Assembly: GCA_001311805.1 (NCBI GenBank)
Contig: BBCA01000024.1
Span: 1 to 42,209 of the forward strand
Length of the DNA: 42,209 nt
Source of the DNA: Lentibacillus juripiscarius JCM 12147
Lineage (GTDB): Bacteria > Bacillota > Bacilli > Bacillales_D > Amphibacillaceae
Reading direction: 5' to 3'
Positions 1 to 8,807 of this stretch are shown here, in pieces. The notes beneath the pieces were generated by a model that saw nothing but the letters and a program-made list of their open reading frames with translations, ran no database searches and had not been told where the DNA came from. How positions within the stretch are numbered: the stretch's first letter is position 1; each line of letters begins with the position of its first letter. The position numbers and the translations under genes were made by a program.

Positions 1-1
1 A

Positions 2-47
2 AAAAAGCTTCGGTCATGCCATTGGGCAATAGACCGAAGCTTTTCTT
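2..47 (-). terminator. Rho-independent terminator of ykuS
   Basis: A 13-bp inverted repeat (AAAAGCTTCGGTC / GACCGAAGCTTTT) has a loop of about 16 nt. Read on the minus strand it ends in a run of six T. It lies directly after the stop of the UPF0180 gene and would end its transcript. Confidence 0.85.
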
Positions 48-53
48 ATTTCC

Positions 54-305
54 CTATTGATTTGTATTTAACCGGTCATTGACCATCTGACAGACTTCTT
101 GGGCATTCTGACCATCAGCATTAATGACGGGACCGGCGATGCTTGCCGTTGACATACCCATGACATCTTTATCCTGTCCTGAAATAACACAGCAGTCACA
201 ATAGCCGGTATCCTCTTCCGAATGCAGATCAATGACCTGGTGCCCCATTTCTGCCAAGGCTTCCTTGACATCTGTCAGCGTTTCTTCCACACCAATTCGT
301 GCCAT
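54..305 (-). CDS. ykuS: UPF0180 family protein YkuS
   Basis: This 83-residue cytosolic protein matches the B. subtilis YkuS / UPF0180 family in length and layout. It has an N-terminal MARIGVEETL, a central CDCCVISGQD motif and a C-terminal NAQEVCQMV stretch. The function of the family is not known. The start is supported by a GGAGGAGG-like ribosome binding site about 7 nt upstream of the ATG. The reading frame is intact and is followed immediately by a terminator. In B. subtilis ykuS lies in the same yku region as ykuL, ykuE and ykuF, which also occur in this window, so local synteny is partly kept. Confidence 0.9.
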   Translation of the reverse strand: MARIGVEETLTDVKEALAEMGHQVIDLHSEEDTGYCDCCVISGQDKDVMGMSTASIAGPVINADGQNAQEVCQMVNDRLNTNQ

Positions 306-655
306 TGTATATACCTCCTCCAGTCAGCAAAATGTTCGACCCTAGTTTTGTCCATTCTGGAGAAAGTATACGACGCATTATTGGGCAGAAATGGCGTTTT
401 ATCTTAGCCAAAGCAGCGCGGACACCTGTTTCAAGTGACGGTTCATCGGGCTTTAGCTGCGAACTGTGCAGGCCAGACGGCGAATCCACTCCAAGCAAAA
501 ACATGATGCCTGGAATTTCTTTTCTTTTTATGTATTAACAGCCTAACTAATCAAACGAATCCGGCACTCGCAACAGGCAGCCCTCACTGAAGATAGCTTA
601 TGGCAAACACCTTATAGCAATTGCCGGCAGCTTGTTTAGTCATGCCAATCAAGCA
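306..655. other. 350-bp gap with no recognisable gene
   Basis: Between the ykuS ribosome binding site and the cbpB stop I see no ORF with both a ribosome binding site and a family resemblance. A minus-strand reading frame across 229-504 overlaps ykuS and resembles nothing I know. The stretch presumably holds the ykuS promoter. Confidence 0.4.
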
Positions 656-1092
656 TCACTTTGTATAGTAATCCCTTTTGAACTGTTTCAGAATGACACG
701 CCTTGTCAGAATCCCGTCAAAATGATTTTCTTCATCCGCGACACATACAAATGGATAGTTAGTTACTGCCTTTAACCCGTCCATAAAAGAGTCCGACCTC
801 GATAAACACGGGATATCAGTATTCATTGCTTCGTGTACGCGCATATCCGATAATTTTTCCGTTTCAAACCGTTCCAGACCCAATACTGCATTTAAAATTC
901 GCGTTTTGCCTATCGTTCCGGCAAGTTTATAAGATGAGTCCAAAACCGGAACAGCTGAATACCCTGACTTCACTAAGATCAATAAAGCATGCTCCAGCGG
1001 ATTATTCAGCTGTACATGTGCCACCTTCTCTGAGGAAATCATCAAATCATCAACAACAATATCCGTTAACTTTTGTCTTGTGTTGCACTCAT
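656..1092 (-). CDS. cbpB: CBS-pair protein CbpB/DarB (YkuL), cyclic-di-AMP binding; frame break near N-terminus
   Basis: This protein of two CBS domains resembles B. subtilis YkuL (DarB/CbpB), which binds cyclic di-AMP and, in its free form, contacts stringent-response and pyruvate-carboxylase partners. The family hallmarks are EKVAHVQLNNPLEHALL, GYSAVPVLDSSYKLAGTIG and TDIPCLSRSD, ending in GILTRRVILKQ. The long frame opens only at about 1045, but homology continues upstream (LTDIVVDDLMISSEKV). A well-placed ATG at 1092 with a GGAGAAGGAG ribosome binding site is one base out of frame. Adding one base to the T4 run at 1071-1074 (A4 on the coding strand) joins them. I take 1092 as the true start. 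Confidence 0.85.
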
Positions 1093-1329
1093 ATGAAAAC
1101 GCTCCTTCTCCATTACTTAAAGTGCTCTATACTATTTTACGCTAATAAAAGGAGTTGGTTCATTTTATCCATATGTACAGTTTACCATATGAAAGCGAAG
1201 GAAACATCTTTTCATGTTGAATAGCTTTGTACCTTTTCCATATCCTATTTCCAAGAAGTTCGGTTGTCACCGGACAAATTGACTTTGTATACACTGAAGA
1301 TATATCAAATAAAAAGAGGCAAGAGGGAA

Positions 1330-1963
1330 ATGCAACTGTACACATATACAAAGAAAGAAGAGGTTATTCATGCAACCACTCATGGGGCAGGTGCATTGTT
1401 AAGCATCGCTGGGCTTGTTTTACTCGCTGGTGATGCATCATGGAGCGGGGACTGGCGCCGGTTCATTTCCGTTTTGTTTTTGGCGGTACCATGTTCCTAA
1501 TGTATTTGACTTCTACCATTGTACACAGTCTGCCAAAAGGAAAGTGGAAAGAATTCTTCAAAATTGCTGATCACGCTTCTATATATCTGTTTATCGCCGG
1601 AACCTATACACCGTTCCTGCTGCTGCAAATGCCGGGCAATCTAGGATGGAAAATGCTAGCAATTGTATGGGGAATTGCTGTGACAGGCGTCCTGTTTAAA
1701 ATTTTTTCATCAGCCGGTTCCTTATTTTGTCAACGTTCTTCTATATTTTGATGGGCTGGCTCATAGTGTTTATATGGAATCCGCTGACAGCAGCCATGCA
1801 TGAAAATGGCGTTGTTCTGTTAATTGCCGGTGGCCTGTTTTATACATTTGGAACTGTCTTTTATTTGTGGCGGGGATTTTACTTTCACCATGCAATCTGG
1901 CACATTTTCGTAATGGCGGGGTCAGCATTTCATTTCTTCTGCATCTTTTATTATGTTATCTGA
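1330..1963 (+). CDS. Hemolysin III family (PAQR-like) membrane protein, two frame breaks
   Basis: This multi-pass membrane protein belongs to the hemolysin III / YqfA-YplQ family (HlyIII, related to PAQR receptors). Three frames carry consecutive parts. The first has the N-terminal HATTHGAGALLS segment. The second has the TSTIVHSLP and IADHASIYLFIAGTYTPF signatures, where His and Asp residues are expected to bind metal. The third has GWLIVF through the HHAIWHIFVM motif near the end. Breaks lie at the T5 run 1477-1481 and the T6 run 1702-1707, and one added T in each restores about 211 codons. The start is an ATG with a purine-rich upstream region but a weak ribosome binding site. The molecular role in bacilli is poorly defined, and haemolytic activity should not be assumed. 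Confidence 0.85.
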
Positions 1964-2024
1964 ACATATCCACTTCCCTTGTGCCTGTGAATAAACAGAC
2001 ACAGGCACCCTGGCCCGCGGCTGT

Positions 2025-2791
2025 TCAGAAAGGGTACTGGTTGAGCCATTGCCCTCCATCCATGGTGACAACTTCCCCGTTGATATAGGCAGCTTTATCA
2101 GACAGCAGAAAATGAGCAAGTTCCGCAATTTCTTCCGGGGTTCCAAGTCGTTTTAATGGCACAGAATTGACCGTGCGTTCTGCCGCTTTTTTCGACTGGA
2201 ACAATTTTTCTGACCCGCCTGTCCGTTCAATCGGACCTGGTGCTATCGCATTCACCCGGATTCCGTATTTCGATCCCCATTCGACGGCCAATGTACGTGT
2301 CAGGTTGAGCACTCCGGCCTTAGCAGCGGATGAGTGGGCAACACCAGCCCCCGCATTCCATGCATAAGTAGCAGTCATATTCAGTATTGCGCCCGGTATC
2401 CCGTTATCCATCCAGTATTTCCCTGCTGCACGGCTGCAGTAGAACGTTCCATTCAGTACAATATCAATGACAGCATTCCAGCCATTGACGGATAATTCCT
2501 CTGCCGGGGCAACAAAATTTCCAGCTGCATTGTTAACAAGATAATCCAAACCTCCGAATGTTTCTACCGTCTCCTCGATCATTCGCTCAACATCTGCAGG
2601 CTTACGGACGTCCATCACGACAGTAGAAAGGTCACCTTTTGCGATTGTTGTCAACTCTTCCTTGGCCTCGTTAAGCCGTTCTTCATTTCGGCCAGTCAGG
2701 ACGACATTCGCCCCTTCAGCACTAAATTTTTTGCCATCTGCTTCCCCATGCCACTGGATGCACCAGTAACTATGACTGTTTTATTTTCCAC
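2025..2791 (-). CDS. fadH: 2,4-dienoyl-CoA reductase-type SDR (FadH/YkuF), one frame break
   Basis: This short-chain dehydrogenase is closest to B. subtilis FadH (YkuF), which acts in beta-oxidation of unsaturated fatty acids. Reading from the GTG start, the Rossmann motif TGASSGMGK is near residue 10. NNAAGNF follows, then the catalytic YAWNAGAGVAHSSAAK region, the APGPIERTGG segment and the C-terminal MDGGQWLNQYPF, which matches YkuF closely. The frame is broken at the T6 run 2727-2732 (coding-strand A6). One added A restores MAKKFSAEGANVVLTGRN. A GGGGG ribosome binding site precedes the GTG. It is divergent from ykuE, whose B. subtilis counterpart is also a neighbour of ykuF. Confidence 0.88.
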
Positions 2792-2965
2792 GATATCCCC
2801 CACTTTTCAGTATCTCTAGCTTCAGCATAACCCCAAGTATCTAAAAAGTCAAAATAATAGTCACTTGTAAAAAGCCCGTATTTTTTGCTCCGGCATATTT
2901 CCTGTCCACGAAAATAGGTTATGATTATACCAGGCTAAATGCTAATACCTGAAAGGCAGATAACA

Positions 2966-3814
2966 ATGAACAGACGCACATTTCTAAAACGAGCAATTGG
3001 AAGCCTGGCAGCAATATTTGGTGTAGGTGGTGGGACATATTATTATGCGCGCGATGTGGAACCCCGGATGCTCTCCATTCATGAAGAAGAACTTGCATCA
3101 GCCAAAATCCCCGTTGCTTTCGACGGTTTTAAAATCATCCAATTTTCGGATACACATATTGGATTTCACTATTCCCTTGATCAGTTTTCGAAGCTGGTTG
3201 ATAAAATAAATGATGAACATCCTGACTTGATTGTTTTTACTGGTGACCTGGTTGATGAACCACACACCTATCACTGGAATAATGAACTAATCCAGATTTT
3301 GGAAAAGCTTCAAGCAAACTACGGTAAGTACTGGATTTACGGGAATCATGATCATGGAGGCTATGGTACCGATATTGTTAAAAATGTCATGGATAAGGCT
3401 GGGTTCCAATTATTGAAAAACTCGCATACATCCATCGAGCACAACAGCGGACAAGTTGTGCTGGCAGGAATTGATGATGTTATGCTGGGCAGGCCAGATC
3501 TTGAGTCAGCCTTAAAAGATGCAGACGCCGAGGCTTTCACGATACTGCTTGCACATGAACCGGATTATGCAGATAACACGATTCAATTCCCAGTTGATGT
3601 ACAGCTTTCGGGACATAGCCATGGTGGGCAAGTGCGTTTTCCATTCATTGGCCACCTGTATACCCCGCTTTATGCACAAAAATATGTGCAGGGGAAACAC
3701 ACCTTTCAAGAGAACAACCTGACATTGTATGTAAACCGTGGCATTGGCACTACCCGTCTGCCGTATCGATTCCTGTGCAAACCGGAGATCCATGTGTTCC
3801 AGCTAAAATCCTAA
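2966..3814 (+). CDS. ykuE: Tat-exported metallophosphoesterase YkuE
   Basis: This 282-residue calcineurin-like phosphoesterase carries a twin-arginine signal peptide (NRRTFLKR followed by a hydrophobic, glycine-rich stretch), so it is exported folded through the Tat system. Metal-binding motifs appear in the usual order: FSDTHIG, TGDLVDE, YGNHDHGG, LLAHEPD and SGHSHGGQ. B. subtilis YkuE is a known Tat substrate that ends up associated with the cell wall. I place the start at 2966, not at the in-frame ATG at 2939, because GAAAGG sits 9 nt upstream and the twin arginine then lies at residues 3-4. The reading frame is intact. Confidence 0.93.
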   Translation: MNRRTFLKRAIGSLAAIFGVGGGTYYYARDVEPRMLSIHEEELASAKIPVAFDGFKIIQFSDTHIGFHYSLDQFSKLVDKINDEHPDLIVFTGDLVDEPHTYHWNNELIQILEKLQANYGKYWIYGNHDHGGYGTDIVKNVMDKAGFQLLKNSHTSIEHNSGQVVLAGIDDVMLGRPDLESALKDADAEAFTILLAHEPDYADNTIQFPVDVQLSGHSHGGQVRFPFIGHLYTPLYAQKYVQGKHTFQENNLTLYVNRGIGTTRLPYRFLCKPEIHVFQLKS

Positions 3815-3960
3815 GGGAGCACTCTCACAACCGGGCGATTCTTAATATACTTGCGAAATTTCCCCAAACAATGCATGCATATTGAAATAAGACAGGCTAT
3901 GCGGTAGGCTATTAGTAAGTGCAAACCATTTCATATAAATAAGAAAGGAGGAATTATAAA

Positions 3961-4449
3961 TGAGTCAGAAAACTTTCATTCCACTCAATGAACTGGCAAA
4001 GGCATTGTTTACCATCAACCGCCATGCCAAAACAGCTCCAGAACCCCGGCATCTCTATTATATCAAGAAGGAATCCATTAACCGGCTTCTGAAAGAGAAC
4101 CGCGCCGAAAAATAGGACTGCACTTTTCGAACCACCCTAAATTAAGCAATCAGCATTCGACCCTTTTAGTTAAGGTGGGAGACTATTTCTTCCATATTCC
4201 CCCAGCGAAAGAAGACTTCAAACAGCTGAGTCATTTAGGTGAGCTGGACAAGCACTACCGGAATCCCCCGGCAAAGATGTCCCTGTCACAAGCCAAAAAA
4301 TCATCTACCGTTATATTGACTGGAAGCCGCCGAAACAGCGTCATTCTACCGGAAGAAACTATAAATCTGCCTGTTTCACCCCATCATCCCTCGGTAAGAT
4401 AGACTGGCCAGCAAAGAAGACACGGAGAAACTCCAGGTCACGTTATTAA
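3961..4449 (+). CDS. ykyB: YkyB family protein, two frame breaks
   Basis: The first frame gives the YkyB N-terminus (LAKALFTINRHAKTAPEPRHLYYIKK) and stops at 4115. One added A in the A5 run 4108-4112 continues into the conserved core (GLHFSNHPKLS, VGDYFFHIPPAKEDF, YRNPPAKMSLSQAKK). One added A in the A6 run 4295-4300 then gives the C-terminal IIYRYIDWKPPK, ending at a TAA at 4447-4449. The rebuilt protein of about 163 residues fits the family. A strong ribosome binding site (AAGAAAGGAGG) precedes the ATG. The function is unknown, and the gene lies near ykuE and ykuF in B. subtilis as it does here. A terminator follows directly. Confidence 0.85.
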
Positions 4450-4451
4450 AA

Positions 4452-4487
4452 TAGAGCGCGTTCTACGATCAGACGCGCTTCTTTTTA
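4452..4487 (+). terminator. Terminator after ykyB
   Basis: An inverted repeat AGCGCG / CGCGCT with a 13-nt loop is followed by CTTCTTTTTATT. It overlaps the 3' end of the convergent minus-strand gene. Confidence 0.6.
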
Positions 4488-4785
4488 TTCCGTAAGATTT
4501 GTTGAAGGACATGTGCGATAGCCAAGATCACACCGAAAAAGCTAGACAGTGCATTACGGCCGACAGCAGTACTTTGTCGAAAACGGTCGTCAGCACAATC
4601 CCGGACAATATCAGCACGAGCATCACCAGGCTGCTCACCATGTAATTCAGGAATTTCGTTGTTTTTGTTGTAACAGCCCATCTGGTAACTGGGCGGATAA
4701 TGAGATAAACAGCAATAATAGCGATAAAAATATAAACGTAGGCAGCATTAATTTCTGCCAGGAACCCCCCCAGTTTCTCCATCAT
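4469..4785 (-). CDS. Small membrane protein of unknown function, one frame break
   Basis: This protein of about 105 residues has two clear membrane segments (YVYIFIAIIAVYLII near residues 15-30, and MVSSLVMLVLILSGIVL near 50-70). An amphipathic or third hydrophobic segment (FFGVILAIAHVL) and a basic tail ending NKKKRV follow. I start it at the ATG-ATG pair at 4785 because AAGGAG lies 9 nt upstream. The long frame stops early, but one added G near 4558-4561 joins it to the basic C-terminus. I do not recognise the family. It converges on ykyB and shares its terminator region. Confidence 0.6.
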
Positions 4786-4903
4786 TGTAACCATCTCCTT
4801 TTTCAATCCTTAATACCCAACATAGACGAACTGATTCCGTATTATACTTGAACATGTCTGCTATAATAGCAAAAACAATAATTTTGGCTGGGGGGGTTTT
4901 ACA

Positions 4904-5795
4904 TTGAATAAAGCATTCACCTATATTCTGCTGGGAGCATCCCTGTGGGGAACGATTGGCTGGTATGTAAAAATTTATATTCGTATGGCTTCACACCGAT
5001 GGAAGTAGTAACATTGCGTGTGACATCCGCGGCATTGCTGCTAGTAATCTACCAGGCTGTGAGGGCACCGAATAAATTAAAACTGACTTCCTTCCGTGAT
5101 ATTGGCTATTTTATCGGTACAGGTATTTTTAGCATTGTTTTCTTTAACTTCTGTATGTTCACGGCCATTAATCTGTCTACCATACCGACAGCGACGGCAT
5201 TGCTTTATACAGGACCTGCCTTTGTCACTGTATTATCATTTTTACTGTTTAAGGAACCGCTGACAAAACCAAAAATCGTATCACTGATTGTCACGCTTGC
5301 TGGCGTTGCACTGGTCGTCGGCCTGATTCCGCTCAACCTGGAGACTTTCCAGCTCGCTAGTGTTCTATTCGGACTCGGTTCAGGCTTTGGGTATGCGCTT
5401 TACAGCATCTTCAGTAAATTTGCGCTCAAGAAATATTCAAGTCTTTCAATTACTCAATTCACCTTTATCGTTGCCGCTGTTTTTCTGTTGCCGTTTTTCC
5501 CTATGAGGAAAAAATGCACCTGCTAACGGACCCGACTATCCTGTTTTATGCGGCCGGGTTAGGCTTTTTACCAACAGCATTCGCATATATTATTTATACA
5601 TATGGCCTCAACCAGACCGAAGCATCCAAGGCTTCCATCCTGACAACCGTTGAGCCAGTGGTTGCGGCATTGATCGGCATATTCCTGTTTCAGGAGCCAT
5701 TTACTGTCAACCAGATGGCCGGAATGGCCTGCATTATTGGCGCCGTCATCTTCATACAAGTTTTCCCGGAAATGCCCCGAAAAAGATTGCCATAA
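4904..5795 (+). CDS. EamA-family (DMT) transporter, two frame breaks
   Basis: This ten-helix drug/metabolite-superfamily permease has two EamA repeats. The first runs from the TTG start (AFTYILLGASLWGT) through TATALLYTGPAFV and VTLAGVALVVG. The second runs through SGFGYALYSIFSKFALK, GFLPTAFAYIIYTYGL, ASILTTVEPVVAALIG and IIGAVIFIQV. Frame breaks lie at the A5 run 4969-4973 and the T5 run 5494-5498, and one added base in each yields about 297 codons, the normal family length. A G-rich stretch upstream of the TTG acts as the ribosome binding site, with its exact form uncertain. The substrate cannot be inferred; related proteins export amino acids or metabolites. Confidence 0.85.
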
Positions 5796-5870
5796 GTGAT
5801 ATCCATCACGACATACATGAAAGAAACCCGATATAGTGAATGTAAGCTTAATCATTAGGAGGGATTGACA

Positions 5871-6567
5871 ATGATTGAATTTACCATTGATCATAAACCG
5901 GCCGAAATCGTGAAAGTGTTTCCAAAAGCGAGTGATCTGTTCAAACGCAACCGGATCGACTTTTGCTGCGGTGGTGACCGGCCTTTGGGCGACGTGTGTA
6001 AAGAGCGAAATTTGGATGAAGCGGCTGTTATGAATGCGTTGAACGATGCCTACAAAGACTGGCAGAAAGAAGATCATAAAACCGTTGACTGGGATGCTGT
6101 ATCGGCAAGTGACATTATGGACCATATCGTCCATACACACCATGCCTATTTACAGGAGGAGCTTCCGGCATTAGGAAAATTTGTTTCAAAAATTTTCCGT
6201 GTACACGGCCAAAACCATCCGCATTTAAAAGAGCTGCACCGTCTCTACAACGATTTTAAAGTGGACATGGAAGAGCATACAATGAAAGAAGAGGAAGAAG
6301 TTTTTTCCACTGATTAAGCAATATGAAGAAAATCCAAACGATGAATTGCTGCAAAAGATTCACGAAGCTAATGGCGGACTGGAAGATGAGCATGATGCAT
6401 CAGGAAACATTCTGAAGCGGATGCGCGAAATCACGAACGGATTTGAACCACCGGCAGATGCATGCAACTCCTACCGCATCACTTATGCACGCCTGGCAGA
6501 TCTCGAGGCAGACACATTCCAGCACATCCACCTCGAAAACCACGTACTGTTTAAAAATTTGGGGTGA
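5871..6567 (+). CDS. ric: Iron-sulfur cluster repair di-iron protein (RIC/ScdA/YtfE), one frame break
   Basis: RIC proteins restore iron-sulfur clusters damaged by nitric oxide or peroxide. The N-terminal ScdA_N (DUF542) domain is clear, with FKRNRIDFCCGGDRPL holding the double cysteine. The hemerythrin-like part supplies spaced His/Glu ligands (HIVHTHHAYLQEELP, HPHLKELHR, MEEHTMKEEEEV, GGLEDEHDASG, FQHIHLENHVLFKNL). The frame breaks in the T6 run 6301-6306. Here removing one T, not adding one, gives EEEEVFPLIKQYEE. The ATG at 5871 has AGGAGGG about 8 nt upstream. The rebuilt product of about 232 residues is full length. Confidence 0.9.
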
Positions 6568-6620
6568 TTACAATCCGAATTTCCGGATATGCGGCGGGTG
6601 CACCGCCGGTTTCATCACAG

Positions 6621-6661
6621 AAAAAAGCAGGGAGCAATCCTAGTGCATCCCTGCTTTTTTA
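6621..6661 (+). terminator. Rho-independent terminator after ric
   Basis: AAAAGCAGGGA pairs with TCCCTGCTTTT and is followed by a T run. It can serve both the ric gene (plus strand) and the convergent FbpB-like gene (minus strand). Confidence 0.85.
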
Positions 6662-6677
6662 TTATTCCGAAAATGGT

Positions 6678-6857
6678 TCATCCAGTGGACTTTATGTTAT
6701 GATGAATGAAAGATTTAACGTTCCATTGTATCGGCGTTTGTTTAACGACTCTTTCATCAAGACGATACTCAATTTGTCTTATTTTTTTATCGTCTTCCAA
6801 GAGCTCCTGCTTATTTTGTTTTACTAAGTCTTCAAAATTCTGATATTTCGGACGCAT
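6678..6857 (-). CDS. FbpB-like small basic protein
   Basis: The first 40 of these 59 residues (YQNFEDLVKQNKQELLEDDKKIRQIEYRLDER) match the pattern of Fur-regulated basic protein B relatives. In B. subtilis these assist the small RNA FsrA in the iron-sparing response. The start at 6857 has GGAGTG 7 nt upstream, and longer in-frame starts lack a ribosome binding site. The tail (TPIQWNVKSFIHHN) is not typical and may be affected by an undetected indel. I found no convincing Fur box in the upstream 150 bp, so iron control is inferred from the family only. Confidence 0.6.
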   Translation of the reverse strand: MRPKYQNFEDLVKQNKQELLEDDKKIRQIEYRLDERVVKQTPIQWNVKSFIHHNIKSTG

Positions 6858-7004
6858 GATTATGCACTCCTTTATTTGTGTTCCATTATAGTATACCCTA
6901 AATCTTACCTTGCAAATCAAAATTGTTTGAACATTTTTATAACATTTTATCAACGGAGGTACCTGTATGCGGCCGACTGCGAATAGCAATTATACAGTGA
7001 GCTA

Positions 7005-7330
7005 GTATATGATCAGGAAGGGCCGGGCGGTCCCGGCTGTCATGCGTGATACTTACAGGCAAAAGCATCCCGTTTAAAAACATGGGGCTTGCGGTCAATA
7101 AACCGGACGGAGCATTTTCACCTTTCCGGCATTTCCCGCTGGCAATTAATCATCTTTTCAGCTAGGGATAGATTTAGTACGGAAAGAAAAAGTTGCATTG
7201 GTTTCAGGGAGTTCGTTTTCTTCCATTGGGGGAAGGATATATGAGGCTCTCCTATGCTTACAGCATGAATAGAATTAAGGAAGGGCTTCATCGTCTTGAA
7301 TCCTATTTGAAGAAAGAAGCCATAATTTAA
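7005..7330 (+). pseudogene. 3' remnant of a PatA-like class I aminotransferase
   Basis: Pieces of the C-terminal third of a PatA-type (N-acetyl-LL-diaminopimelate) aminotransferase occur in order but in different frames. They are AVMRDTYRQK near 7035-7065, NMGLAVNKPDGAF near 7078-7117, LVRKEKVALVSGSSFSS near 7174-7223, and GYMRLSYAYSMNRIKEGLHRLESYLKKEA near 7236-7324, ending at a TAA at 7328-7330. The upstream ~280 codons, including the PLP-lysine region, are absent. At least three indels separate the pieces. Unlike other broken genes here, the missing 5' part cannot be explained by homopolymer errors, so I call it a true remnant or an assembly deletion. In B. subtilis patA lies near ykyB. 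Confidence 0.6.
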
Positions 7331-7346
7331 CAAGCATCCGGCTGTG

Positions 7347-7523
7347 CTACTTTACTTTTTCAGCTGCGTTCTGACTTTTCATTGACTCGTAAAAGTTCAA
7401 TAGCTTGTCCAATTCCTGGCTTAGCATAATAGACTCGTCGCTTGTAAAACCTTTTTCCATAGCAACTGCAGTCATTTCATTACGCAAACATTCGATACGT
7501 TTTAAAAGCTTTTCTGCACACAT
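7347..7523 (-). CDS. Spo0E-like aspartyl-phosphate phosphatase
   Basis: This 58-residue protein has the Spo0E family signature: an N-terminal helix (LLKRIECLRNEMTAVA) and, after a short turn, the catalytic motif SQELDKLLNFY. These phosphatases remove phosphate from Spo0A~P and delay sporulation. The ATG at 7523 is preceded by AAGGAGGTG at a rather long spacing of about 16 nt. No closer in-frame start exists, so the spacing is unusual, or one or two bases are miscalled. The frame itself is intact. Confidence 0.8.
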   Translation of the reverse strand: MCAEKLLKRIECLRNEMTAVAMEKGFTSDESIMLSQELDKLLNFYESMKSQNAAEKVK

Positions 7524-7616
7524 GGTGAATGCTCTTGCACCTCCTTCTACAACCTATTTTACTGTAGCATATCACAACAAAAATGACAAGTTTCAACTGG
7601 CAGAGGGGGGATCCAA

Positions 7617-7974
7617 ATGTACTTTAAACGAAATGAGTCCTATCGTTTTGTATTCAGGCAGCCGATTGACGGAAAGTTGTCCAAAACAGAAATAGGCAAT
7701 ACCGTGACCGCAAATGTACAAATACATGATGTGAGCAGCTACGGTGCCAAGGTATCCTGCCCAGATGCTATGAGCCTGCAGGAACATACCAGAATCTCGC
7801 TTTTATTTCATCTGAATTCATCCTACTTCCACTCACCTGGCACCATTGCATGGGTCAAAAAGGTTCCACCAGTCATTGGAGCTTGGGCTGCATCTGGATA
7901 CAGGTGACGAATACAGAGAGAGAATGACTTCAGAGCTGAAGCGCATTGCCAAACAGGAGAGGTACAACAAATAG
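7617..7974 (+). CDS. PilZ-domain protein, one frame break
   Basis: This protein of about 118 residues resembles PilZ domains, which bind cyclic di-GMP. An N-terminal RNESYRF supplies the arginines and is followed at about residue 38 by DVSSYGAKV, the D-x-S-x-x-G motif of the beta barrel. The first frame ends in GAWAASGYR, but a second frame continues with LELGLHLDTGDEYRERM and a helical tail to a TAG at 7972. The join lies near 7868-7880. A GAGGGGGG ribosome binding site is placed 6 nt before the ATG. It sits just upstream of the signal peptidase gene, so co-transcription is possible. Target pathway unknown. Confidence 0.75.
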
Positions 7975-8001
7975 GCTTATTCATCACAGCAGCAGGAAAG
8001 G

Positions 8002-8533
8002 ATGTTTTCAAGTGGAAAAAGAAAAAAGAAAAACGAGTGGCTGGAATGGGGTAAAGCCATCCTGATTGCGGTCATACTGGCGTTATTTCTCCGGACATTC
8101 GTATTTGCAACATCGGTTGTTGACGGTGAAAGTATGGAACCCACCCTTGAAGACGGAGAAACAGTTCTCTTTAACAAATTCACCTACCTGTTCAATGAAC
8201 CTGAACGTGGGGACATCGTGATCATAAAAAACCATTAAAAATTATGTCAAACGGGTTATAGGCATGCCGGAAGAAACCATAGCAGTGAAAAACGGCGCGT
8301 TATATATTGACGGTAAAGCATATGAACAGGCATTCACCAGCAATGAGCGGCTTCAAAGCACTGGCCGTTTTGGTCCTATCAAGATCCCAGAAAACAGTTA
8401 TTTCGTGATGGGTGACAACCGGGCAATAAGCAAGGACAGCAGAAATGGACTGGGCTTCATACGAGAGAGTGAGATTATTGGAAAATCGGAGTTTGTCATT
8501 TTCCCTTTTAACGAATGGTCTTTGACGAAGTAA
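8002..8533 (+). CDS. Type I signal peptidase, one frame break
   Basis: This single-pass membrane serine protease cleaves signal peptides from exported proteins. A basic N-terminus leads into one membrane helix (ILIAVILALFLRTFVF, residues 20-35). The catalytic serine is in GESMEPTLEDGE (Ser44), and the catalytic lysine is in the box D motif YVKRVIGMPEE. Box E is GDNRAISKDSRN. The frame breaks near 8233-8243 (AAAAAACCATTAAAAATT) between IVIIKN and KNYVKRV, so the two catalytic residues lie in different frames as read. The repaired length of about 177 residues matches Sip-type enzymes of bacilli. A GGAAAGG ribosome binding site precedes the ATG. Confidence 0.9.
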
Positions 8534-8609
8534 GTGATAATGTGAAACTTCAATTGATGGGAATTTTTATCTCCCACTGATTGTTAGTTGAACGAATCAG
8601 GAATTTACG

Positions 8610-8671
8610 GGCTGTTTATCCCCCACCTCACGTTTCCGGCTTCCCCACGTTTAGAGGTGGGTTTTACAGCC
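8610..8671. repeat. Long imperfect hairpin resembling the end of an IS200/IS605-type element
   Basis: GGCTGT-TTAT-CCCCCACCTC pairs with GAGGTGGG-TTTT-ACAGCC around a 20-nt loop. The preceding bases (8560-8609, with TTATCTCCCAC and GGGCTGTTTATCCCCC) have the look of the 3' ends of tnpB-type IS200/IS605 elements in bacilli. No tnpA or tnpB reading frame is present. It could instead be a strong terminator for the signal peptidase gene. Confidence 0.4.
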
Positions 8672-8807
8672 TATTAATGCGTGAAAAAGTGTAAGGGGCA
8701 GACATCCAGAAGCAAAAATCAGCATCAGTTGACTTTTCCCGATTGCGGATAATTGGCCACGTCTGCTTGTCTGGCCCTTATCATGCTGTCTGCAGTAATA
8801 TACTGCA

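Noticed and set aside
229..504. Minus-strand ORF of 91 codons overlapping ykuS
   Set aside because: It overlaps a well-supported gene in another frame, has no ribosome binding site, and resembles no family.
1975..2015. Terminator between the hemolysin III-like gene and fadH
   Set aside because: GTGCCTGTG / CACAGGCAC forms a stem between the convergent genes but no T run follows on either strand, so I do not list it as a supported terminator.
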